64,000 bases of DNA from Hyperoplus lanceolatus. Taxonomy: Eukaryota > Chordata > Actinopteri > Uranoscopiformes > Ammodytidae. Location: the NCBI GenBank assembly GCA_026929865.2, contig CM049418.1, positions 11,821,001 through 11,885,000 on the forward strand, read 5' to 3'. The translations under genes were made by a program, and so were the position numbers. The notes below the pieces were generated by a model. It worked only from the letters and a program-made list of their open reading frames with translations. It did not search any database and was not told where the DNA came from. Below are positions 1 through 9,744 of the stretch, one piece after another (position 1 is the stretch's first letter; every line of letters begins with the position of its first letter).

Positions 1-22
1 GACTGTGTTGTGTCTTCCCCAG

Positions 23-412
23 GTGACAGTGAGCCAGCTGAGTCTGGTCTCCCACAAAGTAGTAGCGTCTCCGTACCAGTGGCAGTACCCCTACCTGCTG
101 AGCATCATCCCCACGGCCTTCAGCTTCTTGGCATTGCCCAGGAACAACATCAGCTACCTGGTCATCTCTATGATCAGCTCTGGGCTCTTCTGCGTGGCTC
201 CGCTCATCTACGGATGCATGGAGATGTTCCCCGTAGCGCAGCAGCTGTATCGACACGGCAAGGCCTACCGCTTCATCTTCGGCTTCAATGCCGTCACCGT
301 CATGTACCTGGTGATAGTCATAGCCGTCCAGGTGCACGCCTGGCAGATCTACTACAGCAAGAAGCTGCTGGACCAGTGGTTCACCAGCACGCAGGACAAG
401 AAGAAGAAATGA
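23..412 (+). CDS. jagn1: Jagunal homolog 1, terminal coding exon (partial gene)
   Basis: This exon encodes the last ~130 residues of Jagunal homolog 1, a ~183-aa four-pass ER membrane protein needed for secretory-pathway organisation and, in mammals, neutrophil function. A splice acceptor (pyrimidine tract then AG at 21-22) precedes the exon, which opens in phase 0 with VTVSQLSL. Family hallmarks are visible: [54 protein letters not shown] and [22 protein letters not shown]. Three hydrophobic segments lie at about 97-180, 160-225 and 280-345 nt. The protein ends in a lysine-rich tail (DKKKK), consistent with a cytosolic dilysine ER-retrieval signal. The stop is TGA at 410-412. The upstream exon(s), encoding ~53 residues and the first membrane segment, lie outside the window. 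Which teleost paralog (a or b) this is cannot be told from the exon. The identification rests on recall of the human protein. Confidence 0.93.
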   Translation: MTVSQLSLVSHKVVASPYQWQYPYLLSIIPTAFSFLALPRNNISYLVISMISSGLFCVAPLIYGCMEMFPVAQQLYRHGKAYRFIFGFNAVTVMYLVIVIAVQVHAWQIYYSKKLLDQWFTSTQDKKKK

Positions 413-790
413 GTTGACCTGCTTGAAGCACACACACTCAGCGCTGAGATCCACTGTGTTAGTCTGGCAGGCCCGTTAGGACAAAGATTATTCCAGAGAG
501 CTGATGCGTTTGTTTGGAAGCTGTGGTCTGCGGACTGGTGGATTGGGCCAGCCGAGACCAAGAGAAGAGACTCCCAAAAGTACTGCGGTCCTTCATCATC
601 ATCTATTTTCTATATTTATATTTGACAGTGATGATGTGACATTGTTGAGTTGTTTGCAGAAAATCTGTGCCTGCTGCCATGCATTCCTACTGGCATTTCA
701 TAATTCAGACGATTAAAAAATGAACTGTAAATGTTTCCTTGTCTGTCTGCACCTTGTTATTTCAGGAACTGAAAACAGATTAAACTGGAA
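413..790 (+). other. jagn1 3' UTR with candidate polyadenylation signals
   Basis: Non-coding sequence directly follows the jagn1 stop. ATTAAA hexamers at 712-717 and 779-784 are candidate poly(A) signals; no AATAAA is seen before them. The true cleavage site cannot be fixed from sequence. From 790 to 1070 I see nothing beyond a short GGTGTG run near 950. Confidence 0.55.
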
Positions 791-1070
791 GAAGACTGGA
801 ATATATAAGTAGAGGATTAGAAAAGAAATTCAAGAACACATTTGAATATACATGTCAGTTAATGATGAATGGTATTGGATACTGCGACTACAAGAAACTA
901 TGGACTGTCAGGAATAACGTTTTAACACAACCTCCAAGCTTTTCCCTGTGGGTGTGGGTGTGGGTGTGTGGGGTAAAAACAATCCTTATAGGGCAAGGCA
1001 TGTGGAAGTTACAGGATGTCAAAATAAATAAGGTCATGGCTGATGTATCAAAGAATTATTTTAAAATAAC

Positions 1071-1160
1071 TAGGGCTGTCAAATTAACGCGTTAATTTCG
1101 ATTAATTAATCACAGAAAAATGAACGCGATTAAAAAAAATTAACGCAGATTAATCGCACT
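1071..1160. mobile_element. Terminus of a fish MITE (TAGGGCTGTCAAATTAACGCG type)
   Basis: The sequence starts TAGGGCTGTCAAATTAACGC and continues through alternating AACGCG/GATTAA motifs, a layout common at ends of hAT-type non-autonomous fish elements. The matching inverted end (TTTGACAGCCCTA) is not found nearby, so this looks like a solitary or truncated terminus. Family assignment is from recall. Confidence 0.5.
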
Positions 1161-1246
1161 ACTATATTACCCTTTGACCCGGTGCTAAAGAGGTGAGACG
1201 ATAGCGGAGCTGCACCTGTATCTTGCGGACACCGCCCGCACGGGAT

Positions 1247-1545
1247 TGAGCTTTTTCCTCGGTTGCTCTCGGTGTGTTAAAGACTTTTTAAATGTAGCAG
1301 TGGACGTGTGTGTGTGTGTTTAACGTGAGGGAAAACAGTTGAAAAGTTGATTTGGCGGCGACCAGACCAACGGCTGATTGAATGCTGAACAGGTGAGGCC
1401 ATTTGAGTATTAATTAACAGTTACATTACAACATTTTTGTCGGAAATCAGTCGCAATTTAGTTTCATATTTCGCCAGACCCTCGCAAAGTTGTCTTACAC
1501 TTGTCGCACTTTCTGACTTGCAAAGACTAAAATGAGAAGGGTTTG
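1247..1545. repeat. Dispersed repeat, copies at 27449-27640 and 34290-34430
   Basis: The part at 1247-1420 (GAGCTTTTTCCTCGGTTGCT through TGCTGAACAGGTGAGGCC) recurs at 27449-27640 with a longer GT run inside. The part at 1433-1540 (GGAAATCAGTCGCAATTTAG through AAGGGTTTGTGACGCG) recurs at 34303-34420. Here the two parts adjoin; at 27-34 kb they are separated by the Harbinger element and other sequence. No coding potential is evident. From 1545 to 1865 I see no gene. Confidence 0.7.
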
Positions 1546-1865
1546 TGACGCGTGCGACACACATTTCCGGTGTTTGGGCACACTTTTTAGGTTATTGGGG
1601 TCCCTACCAGCACACACAAGCTTCAAAAAGACAAATATGTGAGTTTCTTCTGGGACACTTATTTCGAAAAAAGGGGGATTTGATGGTCTGTTCTAAAATA
1701 CACCGACTGATGACGAAATTGGTCGCTTTTCATTATCATATTATACTCTCACGGGAAAGCTCACCAGAAACTCGGCAGTTGATTGGCAAATCGCCCCCGT
1801 TGGTAACCACACACACCTGGCTGAGCCTCCACCCGCTCATGCAACAAGAAAGAGTATTTGAATTT

Positions 1866-2530
1866 TGAATTTTTTATTTTATTTCAGACATATCAAAAAC
1901 AATACAAAACAAAATGAAAAGCATAAAAATACAATAAACACAATGTATGTTTAAATGACTTTACAAAAATAAAAATAAATATCTGTATTGATGTGATATG
2001 CCTGAAAAGGAGCAGGAAGAAGTATACACTTATTTAATCCCTTTTCCATAGTAAAACAAAATATATTTATTATATTCGCTTCTTGTATTCCATATAATCT
2101 CTATACAATTGGCGATACTATATTTGACATTTCCGATCTATACATACATACAACTTAATATAGGCTACTATGATTTTTGATATTTTATATATTTATACAA
2201 TGCATATATATCTATATTTATATACAATCATCATATCCATATCTACATACATATCTATACAATCAGTATATATATCCATATATATCAATACAACCCACAT
2301 AATAAAAACAAAAACAAAAAAAAAAATATATATATATATATATATATTATTCCTCTCCCTCATCCCTGTACCTTTTGAAAATCATTGCTTTGAACCTTTT
2401 TTAAACTGGATCATGTTTGGACATTGCTTTAGCTCCATGCTCATCCCATTCCACAGTTTCACACCCCCAATTGAGATGCAATGACATTTTAAAGTCATGC
2501 GTACCGCCAGTGTCTTAAAGTTTAACTGTT
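1866..2530 (-). mobile_element. Putative 3' tail of the minus-strand LINE at 2534-3420, with AT microsatellites
   Basis: AT-rich sequence downstream (on the minus strand) of the LINE coding remnant, starting at a TTTTATTTTATTTCAGAC motif often seen near 3' ends of L2-like fish LINEs. It holds degenerate TATA/CATA runs (2170-2300) and a clean (TA)n at 2327-2347. Assignment to the LINE is by position. Confidence 0.4.
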
Positions 2531-2533
2531 CCC

Positions 2534-3400
2534 TCAAATTGTAACCCCCCCCCCCCCCCCCCCCCCATCTCTGTCAAAAAAAAGTTTTTGAATGTTACCT
2601 GGTAGCAGTTTGTTTCTTGCTTTGAACATGATTTGTGCAACTTGATATTCAACCAGGTCCTTGAACTTTATGATCCGGGAATGTAAAAACAGGAGGTTGG
2701 TGTGATCATAATATCCAGCTTTATTGATTATTCTTATGGCTCGTTTTTGTATTGTGACTAGCGGTTGCAGTGAGCTTTTGTAAGTGGTCCCCCAGACCTC
2801 CACACAGTAATTTAAATAAGGTAAAGAATATGCAATGATTTTTGATCCAATATATGCTTTGCTTTACACAGGGTCAATCTTAATATTTACGTCATTATTG
2901 AAATTACAATTTCCAAACAACTTGATTTTTGTTTTAGTTAGATTCAATGACAATTTATTATTGTCAAACAACTTTTTTTAATTTGCTCATTTCAGTTGTA
3001 ATTAACTCCAGAAGTTGCTACAAGTCCTCTCCGGTGTTGTCTGCTAATAACACAAATTGTAAAATCTCTGATGTTTTGCATATATCATTGATGTAGAGAA
3101 TAAAAAGAATTTGCCCTAATACTGACCCCTGGGGGACCCCACAGGCAATGTCCAAACAAGATGACATTTGTTCACCCATCTTCACAAACTGTTGACTATT
3201 GTGTAAATAGCTCCTCTGCCAGTTTAATACAACCCCCCTGATACCATAGCGTTGTAATTTATTGATTAATCTGTCATGATTTATGGTATCAAATGCTTTT
3301 TTGAGATCAATAAAAACAGCGGCTGCATAATTGTTTTGGTCCAGGGAAGTTGTTATCTTTTCAATTAGCTCAATGACTGCTAATGAAGCAAGCTGCAGTG
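2534..3400 (-). pseudogene. Non-LTR retrotransposon reverse transcriptase remnant (L2/Rex-like)
   Basis: Read on the minus strand, broken frames give the RT core FIDLKKAFDTINH (~3310), GVPQGSVLG..LFILYINDI (~3130) and a decayed catalytic box, LLADNTG instead of YADDT (~3050). They run on to a C-terminal stretch at 2803-2534 with WGTTYKSSLQPLVTIQKRAI and NLLFLHSRI.KFKDLVEYQ, typical of the RT 3' domain in L2/CR1/Rex elements. A run of about 20 C at 2547-2567 ends the readable frame. The piece is 5'-truncated near 3400, as most LINE copies are. No intact ORF remains, and the change in the catalytic box suggests it is dead. Confidence 0.8.
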
Positions 3401-3488
3401 TGAGCTCAACCTCAAGCTACCATCACACCCCAGCCTCGAAGCACACTAGGGCTGAATGGATTTACTTGATTTTTTGCAATCTGTTAGT

Positions 3489-3540
3489 GTGATCAAAGGA
3501 GACTGTGCCAGGAAGACTGAGACACCATCCGTGCGAAATG
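3489..3540 (+). other. Candidate small exon of an unidentified gene
   Basis: A 52-nt segment is bounded by an AG acceptor (TTTTTTGCAATCTGTTAG) and a good donor (AAT|GTGAGTAG). Only one frame is open (VIKGDCARKTETPSVRN). Spliced directly to the candidate terminal exon at 4593 it would stop after three codons, so the pairing is doubtful. Low confidence; RNA evidence would decide. Confidence 0.2.
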
Positions 3541-3650
3541 TGAGTAGTTGTATTTTAAAAATAATTCTGGCCGTTTGTTAGTTGAATGTCTGTAATGTGC
3601 TTTATTTTATCCCTCCTATAATAACCAACACCGACTGAAATGAGAGAATA

Positions 3651-4413
3651 GAGCTGTTAAGCGGAAGTCCCTTACTTCCGGGGCATGGGACCTATCGGCT
3701 CGAAAAATTACAACGGTAGTCAATGGAAAGAAATGTATTATTTTCTGGTCCCAGTCATGAAATGCCTTCGATTACACATATGTTTTGTATGGATTTAGAT
3801 GGTATTTTTTCGTGCAAAGAATGGAACCATTTAGCAAGTAGAAGCTGGATACGGTCAGGTTTTGTGCAGAGCGCTTTTGTGGACTACATCTCTTCGCTGC
3901 TCTTGACACTTATGATATACGTCACCACCACTGGCACCCGCTTAGCTCAGAAACATGGCTGTGTCTTTAATGCACTTTACCGCCTTCTTTCAATGACAAG
4001 ACAAAAGTCTTCAGCGTGGCGAAAACCACTACACAAGTGGACATGTGGAGAGTTTCAATTTCTCGAGTAGGGAGGTTGTTGGCGTTGTCCACGCCAGCCA
4101 TTAGCATTAGCATTTGCACTGTCAGTCGAGAAGTGGAGGCAATGTGTTGAGGTGACGTCACAGAGGCGACAAGACTTGTAGTTGTTCTCGTAACATTTTT
4201 TCAAAAGTCGTTAGACGAATAATCATACAACATACCGTCAAACTCTTCACATGAAAAATTATCATTTAGACCCATACAAAACATATATGTAATCCAAGGC
4301 ATTTAATGACTGGGACCAGAAAATAGTAGATTACTTTCCATAGACTCCCATTAATTTTTTTTCAGCCGATAGGTCCCATGCCCCGTAATTCCGCCACTTC
4401 CGCTTAACAGCTC
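3651..4413. mobile_element. Long-TIR MITE, copy 1 (763 bp, TA-flanked)
   Basis: Ends are inverted repeats: GAGCTGTTAAGCGGAAGT at 3651 and its complement ending at 4413, flanked on both sides by TA. The inverted similarity extends ~180 bp inward: CTGGTCCCAGTCAT.AAATGCC and CATACAAAACATATATGTAAT occur in both arms. A second copy lies in opposite orientation at 61203-61934. Open frames of 64-115 codons occur in both copies in corresponding places, but they resemble no known protein and I treat them as chance. TA duplication suggests Tc1/mariner-type mobilisation. Confidence 0.8.
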
Positions 4414-4592
4414 TATGCCGCGGGGTTTAGTCGTTAGGTAAAGCTAGCAGACGCTAATGCTATCTTATTTTTTATTGGAAGAAAAAAAATATTTTCATGA
4501 CTTTGTAGCTTTGCCATAACAGATGTATGATGTAGGCCTATACATGTCAGCTAGGCTACATGATGTAACATTGAATGTGCCATGTTTTACAG

Positions 4593-4716
4593 ATATCTGA
4601 GTAACCCGATGGAGCCGGACGGAGCCACCAAGACCGTCACACTATCCGTTCCTTCAGAGGAGGACGTGTTCACTGGGTGGGCTTCAGGGCTCAACAACAA
4701 CTGGACAGTTAAATAA
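4593..4716 (+). other. Candidate 3'-terminal coding exon of an unidentified gene
   Basis: An AG acceptor after CATGTTTTAC is followed by an open frame reading YLSNPMEPDGATKTVTLSVP and then SEEDVFTGWASGLNNNWTVK, ending in TAA at 4714-4716. Overlapping AATAAA (4712-4717) and a second AATAAA at 4752 could be polyadenylation signals. The composition looks protein-like and the segment is not obviously repetitive, but I do not recognise the product and no upstream exon can be assigned with confidence. It may be a real 3' exon, a processed fragment or chance. Confidence 0.3.
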
Positions 4717-4759
4717 AAGTTATGGCTTATATTTTAATTCCACTGGCTATGAATAAACT

Positions 4760-5795
4760 GCTTTATTTTGAAAGATGTTTTTGGTCTTTTTAAAATGTAA
4801 TGATACTGTTTTATCAGAGAAAATCTTCAGTGAGATGAAAATGTGAGTTTCAAGTAGGCTAATCCTTTACTACAGGTAGCAAACAGCAACACAATACATT
4901 TTTTAACAGTACAACTTTATTATGAATGAGTGATCACAATACAAATGATACATGGCCTATCTACTAGATATTGAAATGTTGTCAGATCATTTGCAGCTCT
5001 GACAAACCTAAAGCACAATTATTTCAAACATACATTTTCCAAAAGATAATGCCTTTCCAGTGAATTTTGACATGATTCAGGATACATTCTTTTCCATTAT
5101 AGTTGATGTCAACTCAGTATCGGTTTACAACCAAAGCTTTTTCACTCTACTGGGAAATTCCACAGACCTGTAAAAACAGGTTGTACGTTACCAGTTTAGA
5201 GAGTTTATGCATGAATACTTGGCTCAAATTCTGTTATTGACTGTGACATTATTAAATGGTATTTACCTGAGGATAATGTCAGGGAAACGTTGATGCCATT
5301 TTCAGAGTTTTCAGCTCAGACTCGTGTCTGAACAGGTTCAGTTGTACATCTTTTAGTTTAGAACTGGTTAGCGTGCTGATATTTGTGGTAGAAATGAAGC
5401 TAAACGTGTTAAATTGGTCTCCATGCCGCATTGGCCAAAAGTAAAGAAAACTGACAGCTGGGCGTGTGCCATGCCCATGTAGGTATAGAGTAAATGAGCA
5501 GGGCGGTGCATGCACACCTATTTAGATAGAGAGCAGAAAAGGCGATGAAGAAATGGGCAATGGTAGAAAACTAATGGGTTTTTTGAACAATAAACCATGA
5601 AAACCTTTTCTAGTAGACCTTGGAAATACACTGTAGCGGAACAATGAGGTATTACCGTGGCCGAGTGGGCCATTGATTTCCACTGACATTTGATACTAGG
5701 AACCAGGCAAAAGGGAGACGCGGAGAAGTAGGATCAGGTCTTAACAGGATTGACTTTATTAAAGGTTGACATCAAGGTACAGCTAGTAGACAGCT
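4760..5795. other. No recognisable gene
   Basis: AT-rich single-copy-looking sequence. Reading frames are short on both strands, and no repeat termini, RNA gene or splice pattern stands out. Confidence 0.4.
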
Positions 5796-5799
5796 TCTA

Positions 5800-6330
5800 G
5801 TATATTTCATTTCATTTCATTTAACTTTTATTTATCCTCGAGAGACCAATTGAGGGGTGACCCTCATTTACAATGATGTCGAGTAAATAAATTCCAAGGA
5901 AAAACAACAATACATACACAATATTCAATGCAAATACATCAAATACACAACAACAGGTGAAGAGAGAAAAAAAACAATTGAAACATTTACATAGTGGTGA
6001 AGAGTGGCAGCAATTAAAATGAAATGGATGAAAGTACAATAAAGCCTAATTAAAACAGTTACAGGTAGAGTTTGGCAGATTTAAGATAGTTTGTTTAAAT
6101 TGATTAAAGGATATGAAGGTATTTAGTTTAATTTGTTGCTGTAAGTTGTTCCAGGAGACGGGGGCACTGAAGCTAAAAGCTGTCTTTCCCAGCTCAGACC
6201 GGGCTTGTGGGACATAAAGCATGAGCATGTCAGTGGAGCGGGTCTGATAAAGCCCATCTGAAATTTGCAACATTTCTGTTAAATGAAGCGATCCCAACTT
6301 CCAAAGTCAGACCTTCTATGAAAAGTTAGT
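5800..6330 (-). pseudogene. LINE (L2-like) C-terminal coding end and 3' UTR
   Basis: The minus-strand frame at 6297-6046 carries a typical C-terminus of L2-like LINE ORF2: ARSELGKTAFSFSAPVSWNN, then LQQQIKLNTFISFNQFKQTI, closed by a stop at 6046. The ~240 bp below it (TTTATTTATCCTCGAGAGACC motif at 5827) would be the 3' UTR. The element is 5'-truncated near 6330. Confidence 0.75.
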
Positions 6331-6451
6331 TTTAAGTTCATTAGTTATGTCCTATTAAACCTATATTAACTAACTTGTAACACGATGCTTTAATTACAAC
6401 CTTTATTCCCATTCAAGATCTACCCCTACTCTCACGGCTTCTGCTAGGCGT

Positions 6452-6770
6452 GGTGAAATTGGTTTTATATTCGACATTCGTCTATTTTCCGGGGTTGTAA
6501 CTGTAATAGCGTCACGAAAACCGCACCAATTTCCTCCAGAATGGTATTATTATGTACATAAGACTAAGACTGACATTGCACAGGCTTGATCAACTCACCA
6601 AAATCAGCGAGTCTCGCGAAAGATCAGAGAAACCGCGCCGAATATAGTTTTTAGTGCCACACGGCAGCGGACTGCTTAGGGACCGTCGCAAAAGTGCAAC
6701 GTCTTTTTTCTATTCTTAATAACTCACTGGAAATTCATCCTATCAACACCAAACCACTTCTGTTGTGTTT
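6452..6770. repeat. Left unique terminal inverted repeat of the foldback
   Basis: Complementary to 13905-14198 over ~300 bp with few mismatches, including TTCCTCCAGAATGGTATTAT, CTTGATCAACTCACCAAAAT and GCAGCGGACTGCTTAGGGAC. It contains no tandem unit until ~6716, where the first degenerate unit of the array begins. Confidence 0.85.
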
Positions 6771-7935
6771 ATGAACTCATTTTGTAGTTACCACAACCCT
6801 TTGTTTGAAAGAAAAACCTTTGATTTTTTTTTAAAAGGGAAAATTATTCAGTGTGTATATTGCATCCATATTTAAGGCTATTTTTTTCAATAACTCACTG
6901 TTTTTTATAGTTATCAACACCAAACCAACTCTGGTGTGTTCATGAACTCACTGTGGAGTTCCCACAGCCCTTTATTTTCAAGGAAAAACTTTTAATTTTT
7001 TTAAAGGCAAAAGGAGTCATATATTTAATCCATATTTAAGGCTATTTTTTTCAATAGCTCACTGGTTTTTATAGCTATCAACACCAAACCAACTCTGGTG
7101 TGTTCATGAACTCACTGTGGAGTTCCCACAGCCCTTTATTTTCAAGAAAAAAACTTTTAATTTTTTTTTAAAGGCAAACGGAGTCAGATCATATATTTAA
7201 TCCATATTTAAGGCTATTTTTTTAATAGCTCACTGGTTTTTATAGCTATCAACACCAAACCAACTCTGGTGTGTTCATGAACTCACTGTGGAGTTCCCAC
7301 AACCCTTTGTGTTAAAGAAAAACCTTTGATTTTTTTTTAAAAAGGGAAAAATATTCAGTGTGTATATTGCATCCATATTTAAGGCTATTTTTTCAATAGC
7401 TCACTCGTTTTTATAGTTATCAACACCAAACCAACTCTGGTGTGTTCATGAACTCACTGAGCAGTTCCCACACCCCCTTTATTTTCCAGGAAAAACTTTT
7501 AATTTTTTTTAAAGGCAAAAGGAGTCATATATTTAATCCATATTTAAGGCTATTTTTTTCAATAGCTAACTGGTTTTTATAGCTATCAACACCAAACCAA
7601 CTCTGGTGTGTTCATGAACTCACTGTGGAGTTCCCACAGCCCTTTATTTTCAAGAAAAAAACTTTGATTTTTTTTTAAAAGGCAAACGGAGTCAGATCAT
7701 ATATTTAATCCATATTTAAGGCTATTTTTTCAATAGCTCACTCGTTTTTATAGTTATCAACACCAAACCAACTCTGATGTGTTCATGAACTCACTGTGGA
7801 GTTCCCACAACCCTTTATTTTCAAGGAAAAACTTTAAAAAATGTTTAAAGGCAAAAGGAGTCATATATTTAATCCATATTTAAGGCAATTTTTTCAATAG
7901 CTCACTCGTTTCTATAATTAGCAACACCAAACACT
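6716..7935 (-). repeat. Left tandem array of the foldback (~7 units of ~167 bp)
   Basis: Units are recognised by AACTCACTGTGGAGTTCCCA at about 6950, 7111, 7285, 7455 (variant), 7620 and 7789, preceded by a degenerate copy at ~6776. Each holds TATCAACACCAAACCAACTC, a poly-T/A junction and TTTAATCCATATTTAAGGCT. They are the reverse complement of the units in the right arm. Two unit types alternate irregularly: one with GTGTATATTGCATCC, one with GGAGTCATATATTTAATCC. Confidence 0.9.
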
Positions 7936-7949
7936 CGGTCTATGCCCAG

Positions 7950-8588
7950 GCAAAGGGTCTCCCAGCCAGGGGAGAGTGATGGCTTGACTGGGGTCAGAGG
8001 GAATAAAATGAAAGAGGAATAAAAGAAAGGGGGGGAAAAAAAGGTCAAATATAATGGGGCCGTTTGGAGGAAGCACAGCCCAGTCATAGTGAGTGAAAGA
8101 AGGGAGAAGGCGCCGGTGCTCTGCCTTGGTGAAGGGTCTCCCAGATGGGTAGAGTGGTGGCAGGCCTGGGGTAGGAGGGACAAGGCACTGGGGCCCTGCC
8201 TGGGTGAAGGGTCTCCCAGGCGGGCAGGGGGGGGGGGGGGCTGGGGGGGGGGGGGACAAGGAACTGGGGCCCTGCCTGGGTGCAGGGGCGGGGAGAGTGG
8301 TGGCAGGCCTGGGGTAGGAGGGACAAGGCACTGGGGCCCTGCCTGGGTGAAGGGTCTCCCAGACGGGCAGAGTGGTGGCAGGCCTGGGGTAGGAGGGACA
8401 AGGAACTGGGGCCCTGCCTGGGTGCAGGGTCTCCCAGACGGGGAGAGTGGTGGCAGGCCTGGGGTAGGAGGGACAAGGCACTGGGGCCCTGCCTGGGTGA
8501 AGGGGGGCCCTGCCTAGGTGAAGGGTCTCCCAGACGGGGAGAGTGGTGGCAGGCCTGGGGTAGGAGGGACAAGGCACTGGGGCCCTAA
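7950..8588. repeat. GC-rich minisatellite, 75-bp unit
   Basis: The unit runs GGGTCTCCCAGACGGGGAGA then GTGGTGGCAGGCCTGGGGTA, with copies starting at 7952 (diverged), 8134, 8209, ~8284 (12 bp lost), 8352, 8427 and 8523. Poly-G stretches interrupt it at 8227-8255. The long open frames on both strands arise from repetition of a 75-bp (multiple of 3) unit and are not evidence of genes. It sits in the centre of the otherwise AT-rich foldback. Confidence 0.9.
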
Positions 8589-8649
8589 ATTGCTGCATCA
8601 TGCTTATTATCCAAATTCTGGGATTGGGGTGATTTGTGCCAAAGGGCCT

Positions 8650-9000
8650 GGGTGAGTTATAAGTAAGTAAGTAAGTAAGTAAAATGTATTTATAAAAGCA
8701 CATTTATGACAGTGTGCACCGTCAAAAGTGCTGTACATAGTGCATTCAGTAGGTAAACAATGAAGGTAAAATAACAATAACCAAAATAAAAGACGTAAAG
8801 CCCATACATCCACATAAACACAGATAGTAGTGCAGAGGTAAGATAGTTAATGGGGAGGAAACACCAGTGTGTACAGATGGGTTTTGAGCCTTGATTTAAA
8901 GGCAGAAATGTAGGGGAATCACATTTGTCAGGGGGCAGTTGGTTCCACAAGCATGGAGCAACTAGTGCAAAGTACATTTCTGAGAGTTGTGCCAGTGGCA
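8650..9000 (-). pseudogene. LINE 3' end (Rex/L2-like) inside the foldback
   Basis: On the minus strand the frame 9001-8690 reads ALVAPCLWNQLPPDKCDSPT, resembling the AAPxLWNxLP...FKSxLKTHL motif near the C-terminus of L2/Rex1-type LINE proteins. It is followed by a hydrophobic read-through and a (GTAA)n tail at 8661-8680, which would be the 3' end repeat. Truncated and inactive. Confidence 0.6.
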
Positions 9001-9735
9001 TGGCTGTATACGCTGGTCACCAAAAGAAAGTGATTGTCTACAGTAGCTCAGAAGAGAGTGACATCTCAATTCCACTTAACGACACCACTGACAAGAGTTC
9101 AGATGGCCAGAAAGATGATGATGGTGACTTTGTCATTGTGAGCTTTGCAGGTAAAACCATTAGATCTGCTAGGCCTTGTTTAAGAAAGGTGTCCTTCAAT
9201 TGTTGTCAACTATTTACTTTATTTACTTTAAATACACCTTAAATAAGTGATTGTCTAATGGATTTGTCTTGCATTACAGTTTATGAGATATATATCAATG
9301 GCACAATTCACCCCATGGTATTCTCTCCAACCGCACAACTTACACCACACCGGGGGCAAGTTGTGCATCAAGACAACTTTTTGTCCGAAAGCTATATTTC
9401 CTCAACAGTTTATTCCAGATCCAAAGTTTTTATTGCCAGGGATGCACAACACCCCAAAATATATGTACATCTTTGAGTTGGAGACTTTACTGTCAAGGCC
9501 TTACTTTAAAGTCACTTTGAGTGAAAAGTTGCACAACTTAGGCCACTCTCCCCTATTGTATTTTTCATGAAGTTGAGTTTTAACCTGTAAATATTTTCTT
9601 CTTTTCTTATGACCTGTTGAGATTCCCTTATAAGCTACTTCGAGTTTTTCAACTTCCACTCCTTTCTCTTAATTTTATTGAGTTTTATGATGTATTGTTG
9701 TATATTTTAATGAATGTGTGCAAATAAAATAAAGT
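9001..9735 (+). other. Exon-like gene end in the foldback centre, product unknown
   Basis: An open frame from ATG 9000 encodes an acidic stretch, YSSSEESDISIPLNDTTDKS then DGQKDDDGDFVIVSFAG, followed by a possible donor (GCAG|GTAAAA at ~9151). An acceptor (TTGCATTACAG) ends at 9280, after which the phase-consistent frame continues VYEIYINGTIHPMVFSPTAQ to a stop at 9474-9476. AATAAAATAAA at ~9724 could be the poly(A) signal, just before the right array starts. The acidic DDDxDFVxVxFAGK pattern resembles C-terminal exons of some fish transposon proteins, from recall only. It may be the last remnant of the element's own gene. Confidence 0.3.
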
Positions 9736-9744
9736 CAATTAACA

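Noticed and set aside
10-417. Second + frame overlapping jagn1 (135 codons)
   Set aside because: Out-of-frame shadow of the jagn1 exon with no known domain.
7918-8703. Long overlapping open frames on both strands (up to 261 codons), Pro/Gly-rich
   Set aside because: They are translations of the 75-bp minisatellite, whose unit is a multiple of three. The repetition keeps frames open on both strands, so this is not evidence of a gene.
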